From assembly GCF_945957525.1 (NCBI RefSeq), contig NZ_CAMFLA010000001.1, forward strand, positions 288,813-352,812: a stretch of DNA of 64,000 bases. The letters are read 5' to 3'. Source of the DNA: an uncultured Aquitalea sp. (GTDB lineage Bacteria > Pseudomonadota > Gammaproteobacteria > Burkholderiales > Chromobacteriaceae). Positions 19,147 through 29,078 of this stretch are shown piece after piece. Positions within the stretch are counted from its first letter, which is position 1. Every line of letters begins with the position of its first letter. The notes beneath the pieces are model-generated. The model ran no database searches, was not told the DNA's origin, and saw only the letters and a list, made by a program, of their open reading frames with translations. Made by a program: the position numbers and the translations under genes.

Positions 19147-21846
19147 TCAACCGCTGTTGCGCAAGCCGGCGGAGGTGCCGTTGATGGTGAGGTGAATGGC
19201 GTACAGCGCCTCGGCGTCGTCGGGATTTTCACGCAGGCGTTGCAACAAATCGGCCTGCAGCAAATTGAGCGCGTCCAGATAAGGCAGGCGGGTTTCCAGG
19301 CTGCGGTACAGGGTGGGATTGTCCGCCAGCAAGCGGGTTTGACCGGTGATGGCGAAGAAGGCGTCGTGCGTTTTGCGCCATTCGCTTTCAATCTGGCCAA
19401 ACAGTTTGTCGGCCAGCGCTCTATCCGACACCAGCGCGGCAAAGCGGCGGGCGATGCCCAGATCGGCCTTGGCCAGTACCTGCTCCATATTGGACAGGAT
19501 GACCTGGAAGAACGGCGAGGTGCGGTACAAGCCTTGCAGACGCGCCAGCCCTTCGTCGCCGTGACGGGCGATATAGGCGGACACCGCCGAACCGAAGCCG
19601 AACCAGCCCGGCAGCATCACCCGCGATTGCGACCAGGAGAACACCCAGGGGATGGCGCGCAGGTCCTTGATGCTGGAGAGGCTCTTGCGCGAGGCCGGGC
19701 GGCTGCCGATGTTGAGCTTCGCGATGGCGTTGATGGGCGTGGCTTCGAGGAAGTACTGCATGAAGCCCTCGGTTTCCACCAGCGCGCGGTAGGCCGCGAA
19801 GGCGGTGTCGGACAGCTCGTCGAACACATCGCCGTCGGCCTCGCCGCTGGGGTGGCTGGTGAGGCTGGCTTCCAGCGTGGCGGCCACCAAGGCTTCCAGA
19901 TTGCGCAGGCCGATGTCCGGATCGGAATACTTGGACGCGATGACTTCGCCCTGCTCGGTAATGCGGATGCGCCCGGCCACGCTGCCGGCTGGCTGGGCCA
20001 TGATGGCCTCGTAGGACGGGCCGCCGCCGCGCCCCACCGAGCCGCCGCGACCATGGAACAGGCGCAGCTTGACGCCGGCCCGTTCAAAGCTGTTCACCAG
20101 CCGCTGTTCCGCCTTGTACAGCTCCCACTGGCTGGTGAGATATCCGCCATCCTTGTTGCTGTCGGAATACCCCAGCATCACTTCCTGCGTCAGGCCGCGG
20201 CTTTGCAGCAGCTGGCGATACCACGGCAGGGCGAACAACGCGTCCATGATGTCGGTGCAGCCGGCCAGGTCGGCGATGGTTTCAAACAAGGGCACCAGAT
20301 TGAGGCTGGACACCGGCACGCCGTTCACCAGCCGGATCAGGCCGGTTTCCTTGAGGATGAGCGCCAGCGAGAGGATGTCGCTGACGGTGGCGCAGTTGGA
20401 GATGATGCTCTGGCTGATGGCTTCCTGCCCGAACTGGCGCTGGATCAGCGCCGCCTCACGGAAGATGGCCAGCTCTTTTTCGGTGTCGGCGCTGTAATCC
20501 TGATAGGGCGAATACAACATGCGCGGCGTGGACAGTTCGCGCAGCAACACGCGAATGCGCGCCGGCTCGTCCAGCGCGGTGAACTGCTCCAGCCCGGCGC
20601 TGGCGAACAATTCGCTCACCACCGCTTCATGCGTGCCGGCAAACTGGCGCAGATCCACCGGCATCAGGAAGAAGCCGAATACTTCCACGGCGCGGCGCAG
20701 ACGCGAGAGCCGGCCTTCGGCCAACAACGAGCTGCCGTGCGCGGCCAGCGAATCAGCCACCGTGGCCAGATCGGCCTGCAACTCGTCTGCGCCGGCATAG
20801 GCTTCGCCGGCCGGCCAGCGGCCGCGCACCGGCAAACCCAGTTCGGCAGCCTTGCCCAGCAAGCGCGACTCCATCGCCGCCAAAGCGCGGCGATAGGGTT
20901 CTTGCTCGCGGCTTTCCTTGGTGTCCGGCGTGCGGTCCGCCAGCGCTTGCAAGGCCGGGCTCACCGACACATGGCGCGCGGACAGCGACAGCTCGCGGTA
21001 CAGTGCGGCCAGTTCGTACAGATAATGTTCAAACGCCTGGGTGGCTTGCAGGGTGAAAGCGTGACGCAACACCGTGGCGTTGACGTTGGGGTTGCCGTCG
21101 CGATCGCCGCCGATCCAGCTGCCCACACGGATGAAGGGCGGCAGGGCCGGGGTCTGGCCCCAGGCGGCGCGCACTTCGTGCCCCAGCCGCTCATACAGCC
21201 GCGGCAGGGCGGAGAAGAAGGTCATCGGGTGGTAGGCCACGCCGTTCTTGATTTCGTCCTCCACCGACAGCTTGAAATGACGGATTTCCGAGGTTTGCCA
21301 CAGGGACAGGATCACCCGCTTGAGCTTGCCGTCCAGCTCGTCTTCCTCTTCCGGCGTGATGTCCGGCGAACCGAGCTGACTGAGGAATTTGCGCACGGCG
21401 CGGTGGCCGTCCAGCACGCTCTGGCGCTGCACTTCGGTGGGGTGCGCGGTAAGGATGGCCCCCACATACGATTCCTTCAGCGTGTCGGCCAGCTTGTCGA
21501 AACCGATGCCATCCTGTTTCAAGCGAGCCAGCGCGCGATTGAGGCTGCCCTGCTGCGGGGCGGAGCCGGCAATCTGGTGCGCGCGACGGCGGCGGGTGTG
21601 GTGCAGGTCTTCCGCAATATTGAACAGCTGCGCATACAAGCCACAGGCGCGCACCAGCGCGGTAGTGGCTTTGGGCGACAGCCCGGCCGGCAGCGGCAGC
21701 GAGCGCTGCTCCGGCGTACGGGCGGCAATGGCGCGCACTTCTTCGCATACTTCGGCGCCTTCCTGCTCCTGCAGGATGTTGCCCAACAAGCGGTCAAGGC
21801 GCGCCAGGTCGGCGCGCAAAGGCAGATCCTTGTCCTGATCAGTCAT
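19147..21846 (-). CDS. ppc: Phosphoenolpyruvate carboxylase
   Basis: Carboxylates phosphoenolpyruvate to oxaloacetate, 899 aa, replenishing the TCA cycle. It has the catalytic His motif GAILTAHPTEVQRQ near residue 130, IGGDRDGNPNV, MLGYSDSNKDGGYLTSQWEL, LFHGRGGSVGRGGGP and QGEVIASKYSDPD. The length is normal and the C terminus ends GLRNSG, as in active enzymes. It is monocistronic and divergent from hemC across a 468-nt gap. Confidence 0.95.
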   Translation of the reverse strand: MTDQDKDLPLRADLARLDRLLGNILQEQEGAEVCEEVRAIAARTPEQRSLPLPAGLSPKATTALVRACGLYAQLFNIAEDLHHTRRRRAHQIAGSAPQQGSLNRALARLKQDGIGFDKLADTLKESYVGAILTAHPTEVQRQSVLDGHRAVRKFLSQLGSPDITPEEEDELDGKLKRVILSLWQTSEIRHFKLSVEDEIKNGVAYHPMTFFSALPRLYERLGHEVRAAWGQTPALPPFIRVGSWIGGDRDGNPNVNATVLRHAFTLQATQAFEHYLYELAALYRELSLSARHVSVSPALQALADRTPDTKESREQEPYRRALAAMESRLLGKAAELGLPVRGRWPAGEAYAGADELQADLATVADSLAAHGSSLLAEGRLSRLRRAVEVFGFFLMPVDLRQFAGTHEAVVSELFASAGLEQFTALDEPARIRVLLRELSTPRMLYSPYQDYSADTEKELAIFREAALIQRQFGQEAISQSIISNCATVSDILSLALILKETGLIRLVNGVPVSSLNLVPLFETIADLAGCTDIMDALFALPWYRQLLQSRGLTQEVMLGYSDSNKDGGYLTSQWELYKAEQRLVNSFERAGVKLRLFHGRGGSVGRGGGPSYEAIMAQPAGSVAGRIRITEQGEVIASKYSDPDIGLRNLEALVAATLEASLTSHPSGEADGDVFDELSDTAFAAYRALVETEGFMQYFLEATPINAIAKLNIGSRPASRKSLSSIKDLRAIPWVFSWSQSRVMLPGWFGFGSAVSAYIARHGDEGLARLQGLYRTSPFFQVILSNMEQVLAKADLGIARRFAALVSDRALADKLFGQIESEWRKTHDAFFAITGQTRLLADNPTLYRSLETRLPYLDALNLLQADLLQRLRENPDDAEALYAIHLTINGTSAGLRNSG

Positions 21847-22314
21847 CGTATTCCTGTCCTTCGATCGTTGTTGCCGGGTCGGCCTGTGGCTGCCCGATCT
21901 GTTTTCAAAACCCTGAACCGTTTCACCGGCGGGCAGTCCCGTGAGTCAAACGGCTCTCCCTGAAAATCACGCGTTGCCAAGCAGAGGCTTCTGTTTATCA
22001 AGCTGAAACAGAACCCCATCATAGGGGGCATCTTCCTTGTAGTGGGTCAATTACCCGATTTTTCTGTTGCAGCGTGTCATTCACGCCGCATAAGCCCTGT
22101 CTGGACTGGTTTTACCCTCCCCGCTCCGGCGGCGACACCAGCCCGCCTCTACTCGGCAGACGGGGTGGCTGCCGCGCTTCAGCGCGGCTTTGCCCTGCAC
22201 CCTGTTTGCCACGCCATGCCGGCGGAATGGCTTTTCCTTGATCCGGGCCCAGGCGCAGCCTGCCGCTCATGCTAGAATCCTGCGCAATTCCGCTTCCGTC
22301 AGGACCCCGATTTC
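21847..22314. promoter_or_regulatory. Divergent region between ppc and hemC
   Basis: About 470 nt with no gene. For hemC an extended -10 TGCTAGAAT is visible at 22270-22278, placing the transcription start about 30 nt before the ATG. The ppc promoter was not located. Confidence 0.5.
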
Positions 22315-23241
22315 ATGGACAAGATCGTCATCGCCAGCCGGGAAAGCCGTCTGGCCATGTGGCAGGCCGAACACATCCAGAGCCGCCTGCAAGCCCTCTA
22401 CCCGCATCTCACCGTCGAGATCCTCGGCATGACCACCCAGGGCGACCAGATCCTGGACAAAACGCTGTCCAAGATCGGCGGCAAGGGCCTGTTCGTGAAA
22501 GAACTGGAAGTGGCCCTGGCCGAAGGCCGTGCCGACCTGGCCGTGCACTCCATCAAGGACGTGCCCATGGTGTTGCCCGAAGGCTTCGCCCTGGCCGCCA
22601 TCTGCGAACGCGAAGACCCGCGCGACGCCTTTGTTTCCAATCAGTACGCCAGCCTGTCCGAGCTGCCCGCCGGCGCCGTAGTAGGCACCTCCAGCCTGCG
22701 CCGCGAATCGCAACTGCGCGCCCGCTTTCCGCATCTATCCATCAAACCGCTGCGCGGCAATGTGCAAACCCGCCTGCGCAAGCTGGACGACGGCGAGTAC
22801 GACGCCATCATTCTGGCGGCCGCTGGCCTGAAGCGTTTGAACCTGCACGACCGCATCCGTAGCGAACTCGCCCCGTCCGAAAGCCTGCCGGCCGCCGGCC
22901 AAGGCGCGCTGGGCATTGAAATCCGCGCCGACCGCGCCGACATGCAGGCCCTGCTGCTGCCACTGAACCACCCGGACACTCACGCCTGCGTCAGCGCCGA
23001 ACGCGCTCTGGCGCGCGAGCTTGGCGGCAGCTGCCAAGTGCCGTTGGGCGCCTTCGCCACGCTGAGCGACGACACCCTGACGCTGGGCGGCTTTGTCGCC
23101 CATCCGGACGGCTCCGTGATGCTGACCGCCGCCGCCAGCGCTCCGCGCGACTATGCCGACGCACTGGGCCGCGCCGTGGCCAAAAAGCTGCTGGACGACG
23201 GCGCCGCGCCGCTGATCGCCGCCGTCCTCAAGGACCAGTGA
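22315..23241 (+). CDS. hemC: Porphobilinogen deaminase
   Basis: Polymerises four porphobilinogens to hydroxymethylbilane, 308 aa. It shows [27 protein letters not shown], the catalytic Asp in [23 protein letters not shown], and the dipyrromethane cofactor Cys in [12 protein letters not shown] near residue 240. It heads hemC-hemD-hemX-hemY; its stop overlaps the hemD start by one base (TGATG). Confidence 0.96.
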   Translation: MDKIVIASRESRLAMWQAEHIQSRLQALYPHLTVEILGMTTQGDQILDKTLSKIGGKGLFVKELEVALAEGRADLAVHSIKDVPMVLPEGFALAAICEREDPRDAFVSNQYASLSELPAGAVVGTSSLRRESQLRARFPHLSIKPLRGNVQTRLRKLDDGEYDAIILAAAGLKRLNLHDRIRSELAPSESLPAAGQGALGIEIRADRADMQALLLPLNHPDTHACVSAERALARELGGSCQVPLGAFATLSDDTLTLGGFVAHPDGSVMLTAAASAPRDYADALGRAVAKKLLDDGAAPLIAAVLKDQ

Positions 23242-23984
23242 TGAGCCTCGCCGGGCGCCGCATTCTGCTGACTCGCCCCGAGGAGCAAAGCGCCCGCCTG
23301 TTGTCGCTGCTGGTCGCCGAGGGTGCGGACGCCCGCCTGTTTCCGGTCATGCGCATCGCGCCCGAACCGGCCGCACAAGCCAGGTTGGCCGAAGCGGCCG
23401 TCTGCGCGGACTGGCTGGTTTTTGTCAGCCCCACCGCCATCGATCAGGCCTGGCCACACCTGCAAGGCCGCCTGCCGGTCTCGGCGCGCCTGGCCTGCGT
23501 GGGCGCATCCAGCGCACGCAAACTAGCGGCCTTGTCGGGCCGCGATGTGCTGCACCCGCAAGACGGCAACGACAGCGAAGCCCTGCTGGCCCTGCCCGAA
23601 CTGGCAGCTATCGCCGGACAGCGTTTTCTGATTGTGCGCGGCTCGGGCGGACGCCCGCTACTGGCGGAAACCCTTGCCTCGCGCGGCGCGCGCGTCGACT
23701 TTGCCGAGATCTACCGGCGCGAGGACGGCGAGCCCGACTGGAGCCTGCTACAGCCCCCTCTGCCCGATGCCATTGTGGTCACCTCCAGCGAGATGGCCGC
23801 GCAATTGTTCCGTCTGGCTGGTTCGGCAAGGACGACAACGTTACAATGCTTGTTGTATTGCGTGCCGCACCCGCGCATCGCCGAGCAACTGGCCGGCCTG
23901 GGCGCGAGCCGCATCATGACAACCCGGGCCGACGACGCAGCGCTGGTCGCCGGTCTCAGAGAATGGTTCAGCCGTCACCCATGA
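23241..23984 (+). CDS. hemD: Uroporphyrinogen-III synthase
   Basis: Cyclises hydroxymethylbilane to uroporphyrinogen III, 247 aa. Sequence conservation in HemD is low. RRILLTRPEEQSARLLSLL at the start, VFVSPTAIDQAWP, CVGASSARKLA, and VVTSSEMAAQLF with the late conserved Ser/Tyr region fit the family. The position after hemC settles it. The stop overlaps the hemX start as ATGA. It contains the word as AGG-TTG-GCC-GAA-GCG, two rare codons in a row for this genome. Confidence 0.92.
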   Translation: MSLAGRRILLTRPEEQSARLLSLLVAEGADARLFPVMRIAPEPAAQARLAEAAVCADWLVFVSPTAIDQAWPHLQGRLPVSARLACVGASSARKLAALSGRDVLHPQDGNDSEALLALPELAAIAGQRFLIVRGSGGRPLLAETLASRGARVDFAEIYRREDGEPDWSLLQPPLPDAIVVTSSEMAAQLFRLAGSARTTTLQCLLYCVPHPRIAEQLAGLGASRIMTTRADDAALVAGLREWFSRHP

Positions 23985-25006
23985 GCGAAACCCAGACTGT
24001 CGACACCCCCTCCGTACCCCGCAAGAAGCCGCTGAATCTGGCGCTGCTGCTGTCCATCGCCGCGCTGGGCCTGACCGGCTGGCAGCTGTACAGCACCCAG
24101 CAAGAACTCCAGACCGTGCGTCAGGAGCTGGCCGGCAGGTTGGCCGAAGGCAACGGGGCCGCCAAGGAACTGCGCGGCATGACCGAGCAGGCGCTCACCG
24201 CCGCTCGCGCCACCGACGCCAAGCTGGCGGTGCTGGACGCCCGCGTGAGCGAATCCGCCGGTCAGTACGCCACCCTCAACGGCATGTACCAGGAGCTCAC
24301 CAAGAACCGCTCCGACTGGCTGCTCTCCGAGGTGGAACACACACTCTCCATCGCCAGCCAGCAACTGCAACTGGCCGGCAACGTGCCGGCTGCCATCTCG
24401 GCGCTGGACATGGTGGATGCCCGGCTGTCCAAGTTTGACCGCCCGCAGCTGATCGGCGTGAAAAAAGCCGTAGCCACCGATCTGGAAAAACTCAAGGCGC
24501 TGCCTTATCTGGATACCGTGGGCCTGACCGTCAAGCTGGATCGCCTGATGCTGAGCGCCGACAACCTGCCGTTGGTGGTGGACGCGCATCACCTGCAGGA
24601 CCAACCGGGCAAAAAGGCGGCCGCGCCGACCAATGCGCCAATCTGGGAACGCCTGCTGTCCGATATCAGCAAGAGTCTGGGCGAGCTGGTGCACATCCGT
24701 CGCATGGACAAACCCGAAGCGCTGCTACTGTCGCCCGAGCAATCCTTCTTCCTGCGCGAAAACCTCAAGATGCGCCTGCTGGATGCCCGCCTGGCGCTGA
24801 TCCAGCGCGACGGCGTCACCTATGAAGCGGACATTGCCGCCGCGCAGAATTACGCCCAGCGCTACTTCGACAACGACGCCGCCGCCACTCGCCAGTGGCT
24901 GGCCACGCTGATCGAACTCAAGAGCGCCCCGTTGAGCGTCACGCTGCCGGACCTGAACGCCAGCCTGAAGGCCGTGCGCGATGCGCAGGGCAACAAAGGG
25001 GAATAA
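23981..25006 (+). CDS. hemX: HemX-like membrane protein
   Basis: A 341-aa inner-membrane protein with one N-terminal helix (LNLALLLSIAALGLTGWQL, about residues 17-35) and a long soluble, partly coiled-coil region. It belongs to the HemX family encoded with hemCD and hemY in beta- and gammaproteobacteria. Despite an old annotation as a methyltransferase, no such motif is visible, and its role in haem synthesis is unproven. The start at 23981 overlaps the hemD stop. It carries AGG-TTG-GCC-GAA at 24138-24149. Confidence 0.85.
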   Translation: MSETQTVDTPSVPRKKPLNLALLLSIAALGLTGWQLYSTQQELQTVRQELAGRLAEGNGAAKELRGMTEQALTAARATDAKLAVLDARVSESAGQYATLNGMYQELTKNRSDWLLSEVEHTLSIASQQLQLAGNVPAAISALDMVDARLSKFDRPQLIGVKKAVATDLEKLKALPYLDTVGLTVKLDRLMLSADNLPLVVDAHHLQDQPGKKAAAPTNAPIWERLLSDISKSLGELVHIRRMDKPEALLLSPEQSFFLRENLKMRLLDARLALIQRDGVTYEADIAAAQNYAQRYFDNDAAATRQWLATLIELKSAPLSVTLPDLNASLKAVRDAQGNKGE

Positions 25007-25009
25007 GCA

Positions 25010-26218
25010 GTGAAATTTGCCCTGTGGATCATCGGCCTGTTCGCGCTGGCCGTGGTGGTGGGACTCACCGCCACCCTCAATACCGGTTACGCCATCCTGT
25101 TTCTGCCGCCGTACCGGATGGAAATCTCCTTCAACCTGCTGCTAGTGGGCATTGTCGCGCTCATCATCCTGGCCCATGGCGCGCTGCGCCTGATCAGCGT
25201 CACCGCCGGGCTGCCGGCGGAAGTGCGCCGTTTTCAGCGCCAGAAAAAGTTGAAAGCCGCCCGTCACGCCCTGCGCGAATCCGGTATCGCCTTTTTTGAA
25301 GGCCGCTTCCAGAAAGCCGAGCGCGAAGCGCTCAAGGCCATGGACGACGAGTACGCACCGGAAAACCAGGCGCTGGCCCTGCTGTTGGCCGCCCGCTCCG
25401 CCGGCGCAACCGGTGATCTGGAAAAGCGCGACAGCTATCTGCAAAAGCTGGACACCCTGCCCGAGCGCCTGCAGCTGGCCCGCCACATGCTGGACGCCGA
25501 GCTCAAAGTGGAAGCCAAGGACGCGCTGGGCGCGCTGGCCGCCATCGAACGCGCCCGCGCCCTGTCGCCCAACCTCACCAACGCCCTGCGTCTGGAATTG
25601 AAAGTGCGCCTGCTGCAACGCCAGCCGGAAGCTGTGCTGGCGCTGACGGAAAAACTGCTCAAGTCCGAAGCGCTGGAGCCGGCGCAAGCACGCCGCTACC
25701 GTCTGGCTGCTTACAGCCAGCAACTGGCCGGCTTTGTCGGCGGCAAGGAAGTGCGCGACTGGCTGCGCCGCATTCCGGACGCCGAACGCACCAATCCCAA
25801 GCTGGTGACCGAAGTGGTAGAGCGCCTGATCGCGCTGGAGGACTACGACTACGCCGCCACCCTGTTGGCCGAAGCGCTGGCCGACGAAGACCAGGCCACG
25901 CCGGAACTGGCGCGCGAGCTGGGCAAGCTGGCGGAGCGCCTGTCGCCGGACAAGCGGCTGGAGCTGATGCGCGATGCGGAAGGCTGGCTCAAAACCCGCC
26001 CGCGCGATCACATGCTGCTGCTGGCGCTGGGCCGTCTGGCGATGGGCCAGCAGCTGTGGGGCAAGGCTCAAAGCTATCTGGAGGCCAGCACGTCCATTCA
26101 GGCCACGCTGTGCGCCCACGCCGAACTGGCCCGCTTGTTCGAGATTACCGGCAAGGAAGACAAAGCCGCGCTGCATTACCAGCGCAGTCTCGAGTTGGCG
26201 CTTGAGATGGGCGTCTGA
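25010..26218 (+). CDS. hemY: HemY-like TPR membrane protein
   Basis: A 402-aa protein with a GTG start 3 nt after hemX. Two N-terminal membrane helices (residues about 3-22 and 40-62) precede a helical repeat domain of TPR type (AEREALKAMDDEYAPENQALAL, LKLRLLQRQPEAVLALTEKLL and similar). The family is the proteobacterial HemY, unrelated to Bacillus HemY oxidase. Its function with HemX is not established. A transcription terminator follows. Confidence 0.86.
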   Translation: MKFALWIIGLFALAVVVGLTATLNTGYAILFLPPYRMEISFNLLLVGIVALIILAHGALRLISVTAGLPAEVRRFQRQKKLKAARHALRESGIAFFEGRFQKAEREALKAMDDEYAPENQALALLLAARSAGATGDLEKRDSYLQKLDTLPERLQLARHMLDAELKVEAKDALGALAAIERARALSPNLTNALRLELKVRLLQRQPEAVLALTEKLLKSEALEPAQARRYRLAAYSQQLAGFVGGKEVRDWLRRIPDAERTNPKLVTEVVERLIALEDYDYAATLLAEALADEDQATPELARELGKLAERLSPDKRLELMRDAEGWLKTRPRDHMLLLALGRLAMGQQLWGKAQSYLEASTSIQATLCAHAELARLFEITGKEDKAALHYQRSLELALEMGV

Positions 26219-26238
26219 CCACTCATCCGCCAACAGTC

Positions 26239-26264
26239 AAAAGCCCGCGCATGCGGGCTTTTTG
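26239..26264 (+). terminator. Terminator after hemY
   Basis: A stem AAAGCCCGC/GCGGGCTTT with GCAT loop and a following T-run lies 20 nt after the hemY stop. Confidence 0.88.
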
Positions 26265-26317
26265 TTTGCCAAAGGAAAGACCCGTCCCACACTGATGACC
26301 AACTTCCTGCGGCCATG

Positions 26318-26343
26318 AAAAAGCCCGCCAATGCGGGCTCTTT
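26318..26343 (-). terminator. Terminator after the META lipoprotein gene
   Basis: A stem AAGCCCGC/GCGGGCTC-type with CAAT loop reads into TTTTT on the minus strand. It lies 37 nt after the stop of the minus-strand gene and is very similar to the hemY terminator facing it. Confidence 0.8.
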
Positions 26344-26379
26344 CATTGGCATCGGGCCAAGACCGCCCGACAACCGGGC

Positions 26380-26778
26380 TTACTGACGCGCGAACAACAC
26401 CGTGTCCTTGTCGCTCTTCAAGGCCAGCTGGCCGTTTTGCAGCGCCACTTCCGGCTGGGCGGACAACAAGGACTTCAGCGCGTTTTCGCGCTGATCCAGC
26501 GGCGGCACGCAAGCCATCATGGTGGAAATCATCATGCCGGTCTTGAGCTTGCCGGCCTCGATGCTCACCGGGCCGCTCAAGCGGTTGCAGCCGGCCCAGG
26601 CACCTACGCGGCCTTCGGCAAACTCCAGCGTGTAGGGCTTGCTGTCGCCAGCGTTTACCTGCTGCCACTTGCCTTGCAGACTGGCGATATCCGGCGGCGC
26701 GGGATGACTGGCGGGCGCGGTGGCGGCGCAAGCGCTGAGAGCCAACGCGGCAAGGGCGGGGAGAATCAGTTTTTTCAT
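26380..26778 (-). CDS. META-domain lipoprotein, HslJ-like
   Basis: A 132-aa predicted lipoprotein. The signal peptide MKKLILPALAALALSAC gives lipobox LSAC, so Cys17 should be acylated. The rest is one META domain (LQGKWQQVNAG, AWAGCNRLSGPVSIEAGKL, MMACVPP, QRENALKSLLS), related to HslJ. The start at 26778 follows a ribosome site; earlier codons lack a signal peptide. It lies after another META protein on the same strand. META proteins are linked to stress and motility phenotypes elsewhere; the role here is unknown. Confidence 0.82.
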   Translation of the reverse strand: MKKLILPALAALALSACAATAPASHPAPPDIASLQGKWQQVNAGDSKPYTLEFAEGRVGAWAGCNRLSGPVSIEAGKLKTGMMISTMMACVPPLDQRENALKSLLSAQPEVALQNGQLALKSDKDTVLFARQ

Positions 26779-26849
26779 CGGTATTCCTTTCTGTCTGGCG
26801 TTCAAACGCGCCGGCAGGGCGCGACAGCGCGGGTCAGAACCCGCCACGA

Positions 26850-27527
26850 TCAGCCGCCAACGGTTTCGCTGAAAACAACGCGATCTAGAATGGTGCGCAT
26901 AGACGAACCGTCAGCCGGCGGATTGGCCACGGCCTGATAACGCACCTTCACGTAATAGCTGGTGCCCGGCTTGGGATCGAAGCCTTCGATTTCCCCGTAA
27001 AAGTTCTGCCAAGGGGCTTTGTCGTCACCGCGCACTTGCAGGCAAGACATTTGCCCTGCGCCGGCCGAGCACGGTTTGCGCTCCGCGCCCACGAACAGAT
27101 ACTGCGGTTGCTGCGCCAAGGACAAGGCCGGCGCAGCACGACGCGCCGGCACCGGCGGCGGCAGACGGTCGAAATGGTACTTGCCCTTGTCCGAGCTCAA
27201 GGTCAGCTTTTGCGCCATGTCGTCCACCTGGATGCGAAAAGGCGCAGACAAGAAGGCAACCAGTGCCTGCTCCTGCTTCATGACGGCGGGGGCGCACATC
27301 ATGCGCGTCGTGGCCACCGCCAGCTTGCCCTGCTCGTCGCTGTTGGCGACAAAGCGGTTGCAACCGGCAAAGCCGGTGATGCCCTTGTCGCGGAAGGTCA
27401 GCGTGGGGGCCCGGCCTTCATGGCCGGGGGTCTGGCTGAGCTGCCATTCGGTGCCGATTAGATTGGGCTGAGCCAATGCGGCCAGCGGCGTCAGGGCCGC
27501 GATCAACGCGGCGCAAGCTTTGTTCAT
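26850..27527 (-). CDS. META + DUF4377 protein
   Basis: A 225-aa exported protein. The signal peptide MNKACAALIAALTPLAALAQP precedes a META domain (LIGTEWQLSQTPG, GFAGCNRFVANSDEQGKL, MMCAPAVMKQEQALVAFLS). A second domain of DUF4377 type follows (LFVGAERKPCSAGAGQMSCLQV, WQNFYGEIEGFDPKPGTSYYVKV). The start at 27527 is chosen for the signal peptide. It is 71 nt upstream of the META lipoprotein gene, so the pair may be an operon with related envelope roles. Confidence 0.8.
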   Translation of the reverse strand: MNKACAALIAALTPLAALAQPNLIGTEWQLSQTPGHEGRAPTLTFRDKGITGFAGCNRFVANSDEQGKLAVATTRMMCAPAVMKQEQALVAFLSAPFRIQVDDMAQKLTLSSDKGKYHFDRLPPPVPARRAAPALSLAQQPQYLFVGAERKPCSAGAGQMSCLQVRGDDKAPWQNFYGEIEGFDPKPGTSYYVKVRYQAVANPPADGSSMRTILDRVVFSETVGG

Positions 27528-27628
27528 GCCACCTCCATTAACAAACTCTAATGTTATTCGAAACCTGTTCCTCGGAATAGTTCCAACGGTAACCCAGCAC
27601 AAGCCTGCTTGTCGCTGTCAGGCAGCGG

Positions 27629-27660
27629 AAAAAAAATGCCCCGCTTGCGGGCGGGGCATT
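27629..27660 (-). terminator. Terminator after pntB
   Basis: A GC-rich stem ATGCCCCGC/GCGGGGCAT reads into an eight-T run on the minus strand, 36 nt after the pntB stop. Confidence 0.88.
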
Positions 27661-27695
27661 GCGGCGAGCGGGCACGATGGCCCGCACAGGCTAGA

Positions 27696-29069
27696 TCAGT
27701 GAACGATGCCTTTCACCAGATCCTCCACCACCTTCTTGGCGTCGCCGAACACCATCATGGTCTTGTCCATGTAGAACAGCTCATTGTCCAGACCGGCGTA
27801 ACCCACGCTCATCGAGCGCTTCACCACGATGACAGTGCGCGCCTTGTGCGCCTCCAGAATCGGCATGCCGTAGATGGGGCTGGCCTTGTCCTTCTGCGCC
27901 GCCGGGTTCACTACGTCATTGGCGCCGATCACCAGCACCACGTCGGTGTTGGAGAAGTCGGAATTGATCTCCTCCATTTCCAGCACTTGCTCGTACGGCA
28001 CTTCGGCTTCGGCCAACAGTACGTTCATGTGGCCCGGCATGCGGCCCGCCACCGGGTGAATGGCGTAACGCACGGTGACGCCTTTCTCGTGCAGCAGTTC
28101 GGCAAATTCCTGCAAGGCATGCTGGGCGCGCGATACCGCCAGGCCGTAGCCCGGTACGATCACCACGCTGTCGGCATTGCCCATCAGGAAAGCCGCGTCT
28201 TCCGCCGAGCCCGATTTATAGTTCTTCGGGCCGGATGCGCCAGCCGGGCCGGCGGCGGCCGATTCCGCGCCAAAGCCGCCCAGCAGCACGGAGACGATGG
28301 AACGGTTCATGGCGCGACACATGATGTAGGACAGGATGGCCCCGGACGAACCCACGCACGCGCCGGCGATGATCAGCACCGGATTGTTGAGGGTAAAGCC
28401 GATGCCCGCCGCCGCCCAACCGGAGTAAGAGTTGAGCATGGACACCACCACCGGCATGTCCGCACCGCCGATGGGGATGATCAGCGTCACGCCCAGCGCC
28501 AGCGCGATGGCCAGCATGGCGAGGAAGGCCGCCTGACTGTCGGTGAAGAAATAAGCCATGCCAAAGCCCGCCATGGTCAGCGCCATCAGCAGGTTCAGCA
28601 AGTGCTGGCCGCTGAAACTGACCGCCTTGGAGCCGAACTTGCCGGACAATTTGCCATAAGCGATGACCGACGCGGTGAAGGTGATGGCGCCGATGAAGGC
28701 CCCGATGAACAGCTCCACCTTCTGCACCGGCGTGTGATGCACGCCGCTGTGGAAAATGGACGCCACCGCGATCAGCACGGCGGACAAGCCCACCAGCGAG
28801 TGCATGGCGGCTACCAGCTCCGGCATGCCGGTCATCTCCACCGTCTTGGCCTTCCATGCGCCGATGGCGCCGCCGGCCGCGATGGCGCCCACAATCAGCG
28901 CCACCACCGGTTTATCCATGATCAGGAAGGTGGTGCCGACGGCAATCACCATGCCGGCGATGCCGAACTTGTTGCCGCGCAAGGCGGTTACCGGGCTGGA
29001 CAAGCCCTTGAGGGCCAGCACGAACAGCACGGCGGCCACGAGATACAACACTGCGGATACGTTTTCCAT
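27696..29069 (-). CDS. pntB: NAD(P) transhydrogenase subunit beta
   Basis: Membrane and NADP(H)-binding subunit, 457 aa, that couples hydride transfer between NADH and NADP(+) to proton flow. About eight membrane helices fill the first 270 residues. The C-terminal NADP domain has VIVPGYGLAVSRAQHAL, HPVAGRMPGHMNVLLAEA and DVVLVIGANDVVNPAA. It is last in pntAa-pntAb-pntB. The CTTCGGCCAAC word at 28007 encodes part of LLAEAEV. Confidence 0.95.
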   Translation of the reverse strand: MENVSAVLYLVAAVLFVLALKGLSSPVTALRGNKFGIAGMVIAVGTTFLIMDKPVVALIVGAIAAGGAIGAWKAKTVEMTGMPELVAAMHSLVGLSAVLIAVASIFHSGVHHTPVQKVELFIGAFIGAITFTASVIAYGKLSGKFGSKAVSFSGQHLLNLLMALTMAGFGMAYFFTDSQAAFLAMLAIALALGVTLIIPIGGADMPVVVSMLNSYSGWAAAGIGFTLNNPVLIIAGACVGSSGAILSYIMCRAMNRSIVSVLLGGFGAESAAAGPAGASGPKNYKSGSAEDAAFLMGNADSVVIVPGYGLAVSRAQHALQEFAELLHEKGVTVRYAIHPVAGRMPGHMNVLLAEAEVPYEQVLEMEEINSDFSNTDVVLVIGANDVVNPAAQKDKASPIYGMPILEAHKARTVIVVKRSMSVGYAGLDNELFYMDKTMMVFGDAKKVVEDLVKGIVH

Positions 29070-29078
29070 GGCCTCCCC

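Noticed and set aside
19192..21963. 923-codon frame opposite ppc
   Set aside because: Antisense shadow with skewed composition; ppc on the minus strand has all catalytic motifs.
26239..26343. Two near-identical hairpins as a dispersed repeat family
   Set aside because: They are better explained as facing terminators for hemY and the META lipoprotein gene, a common design in this genome.
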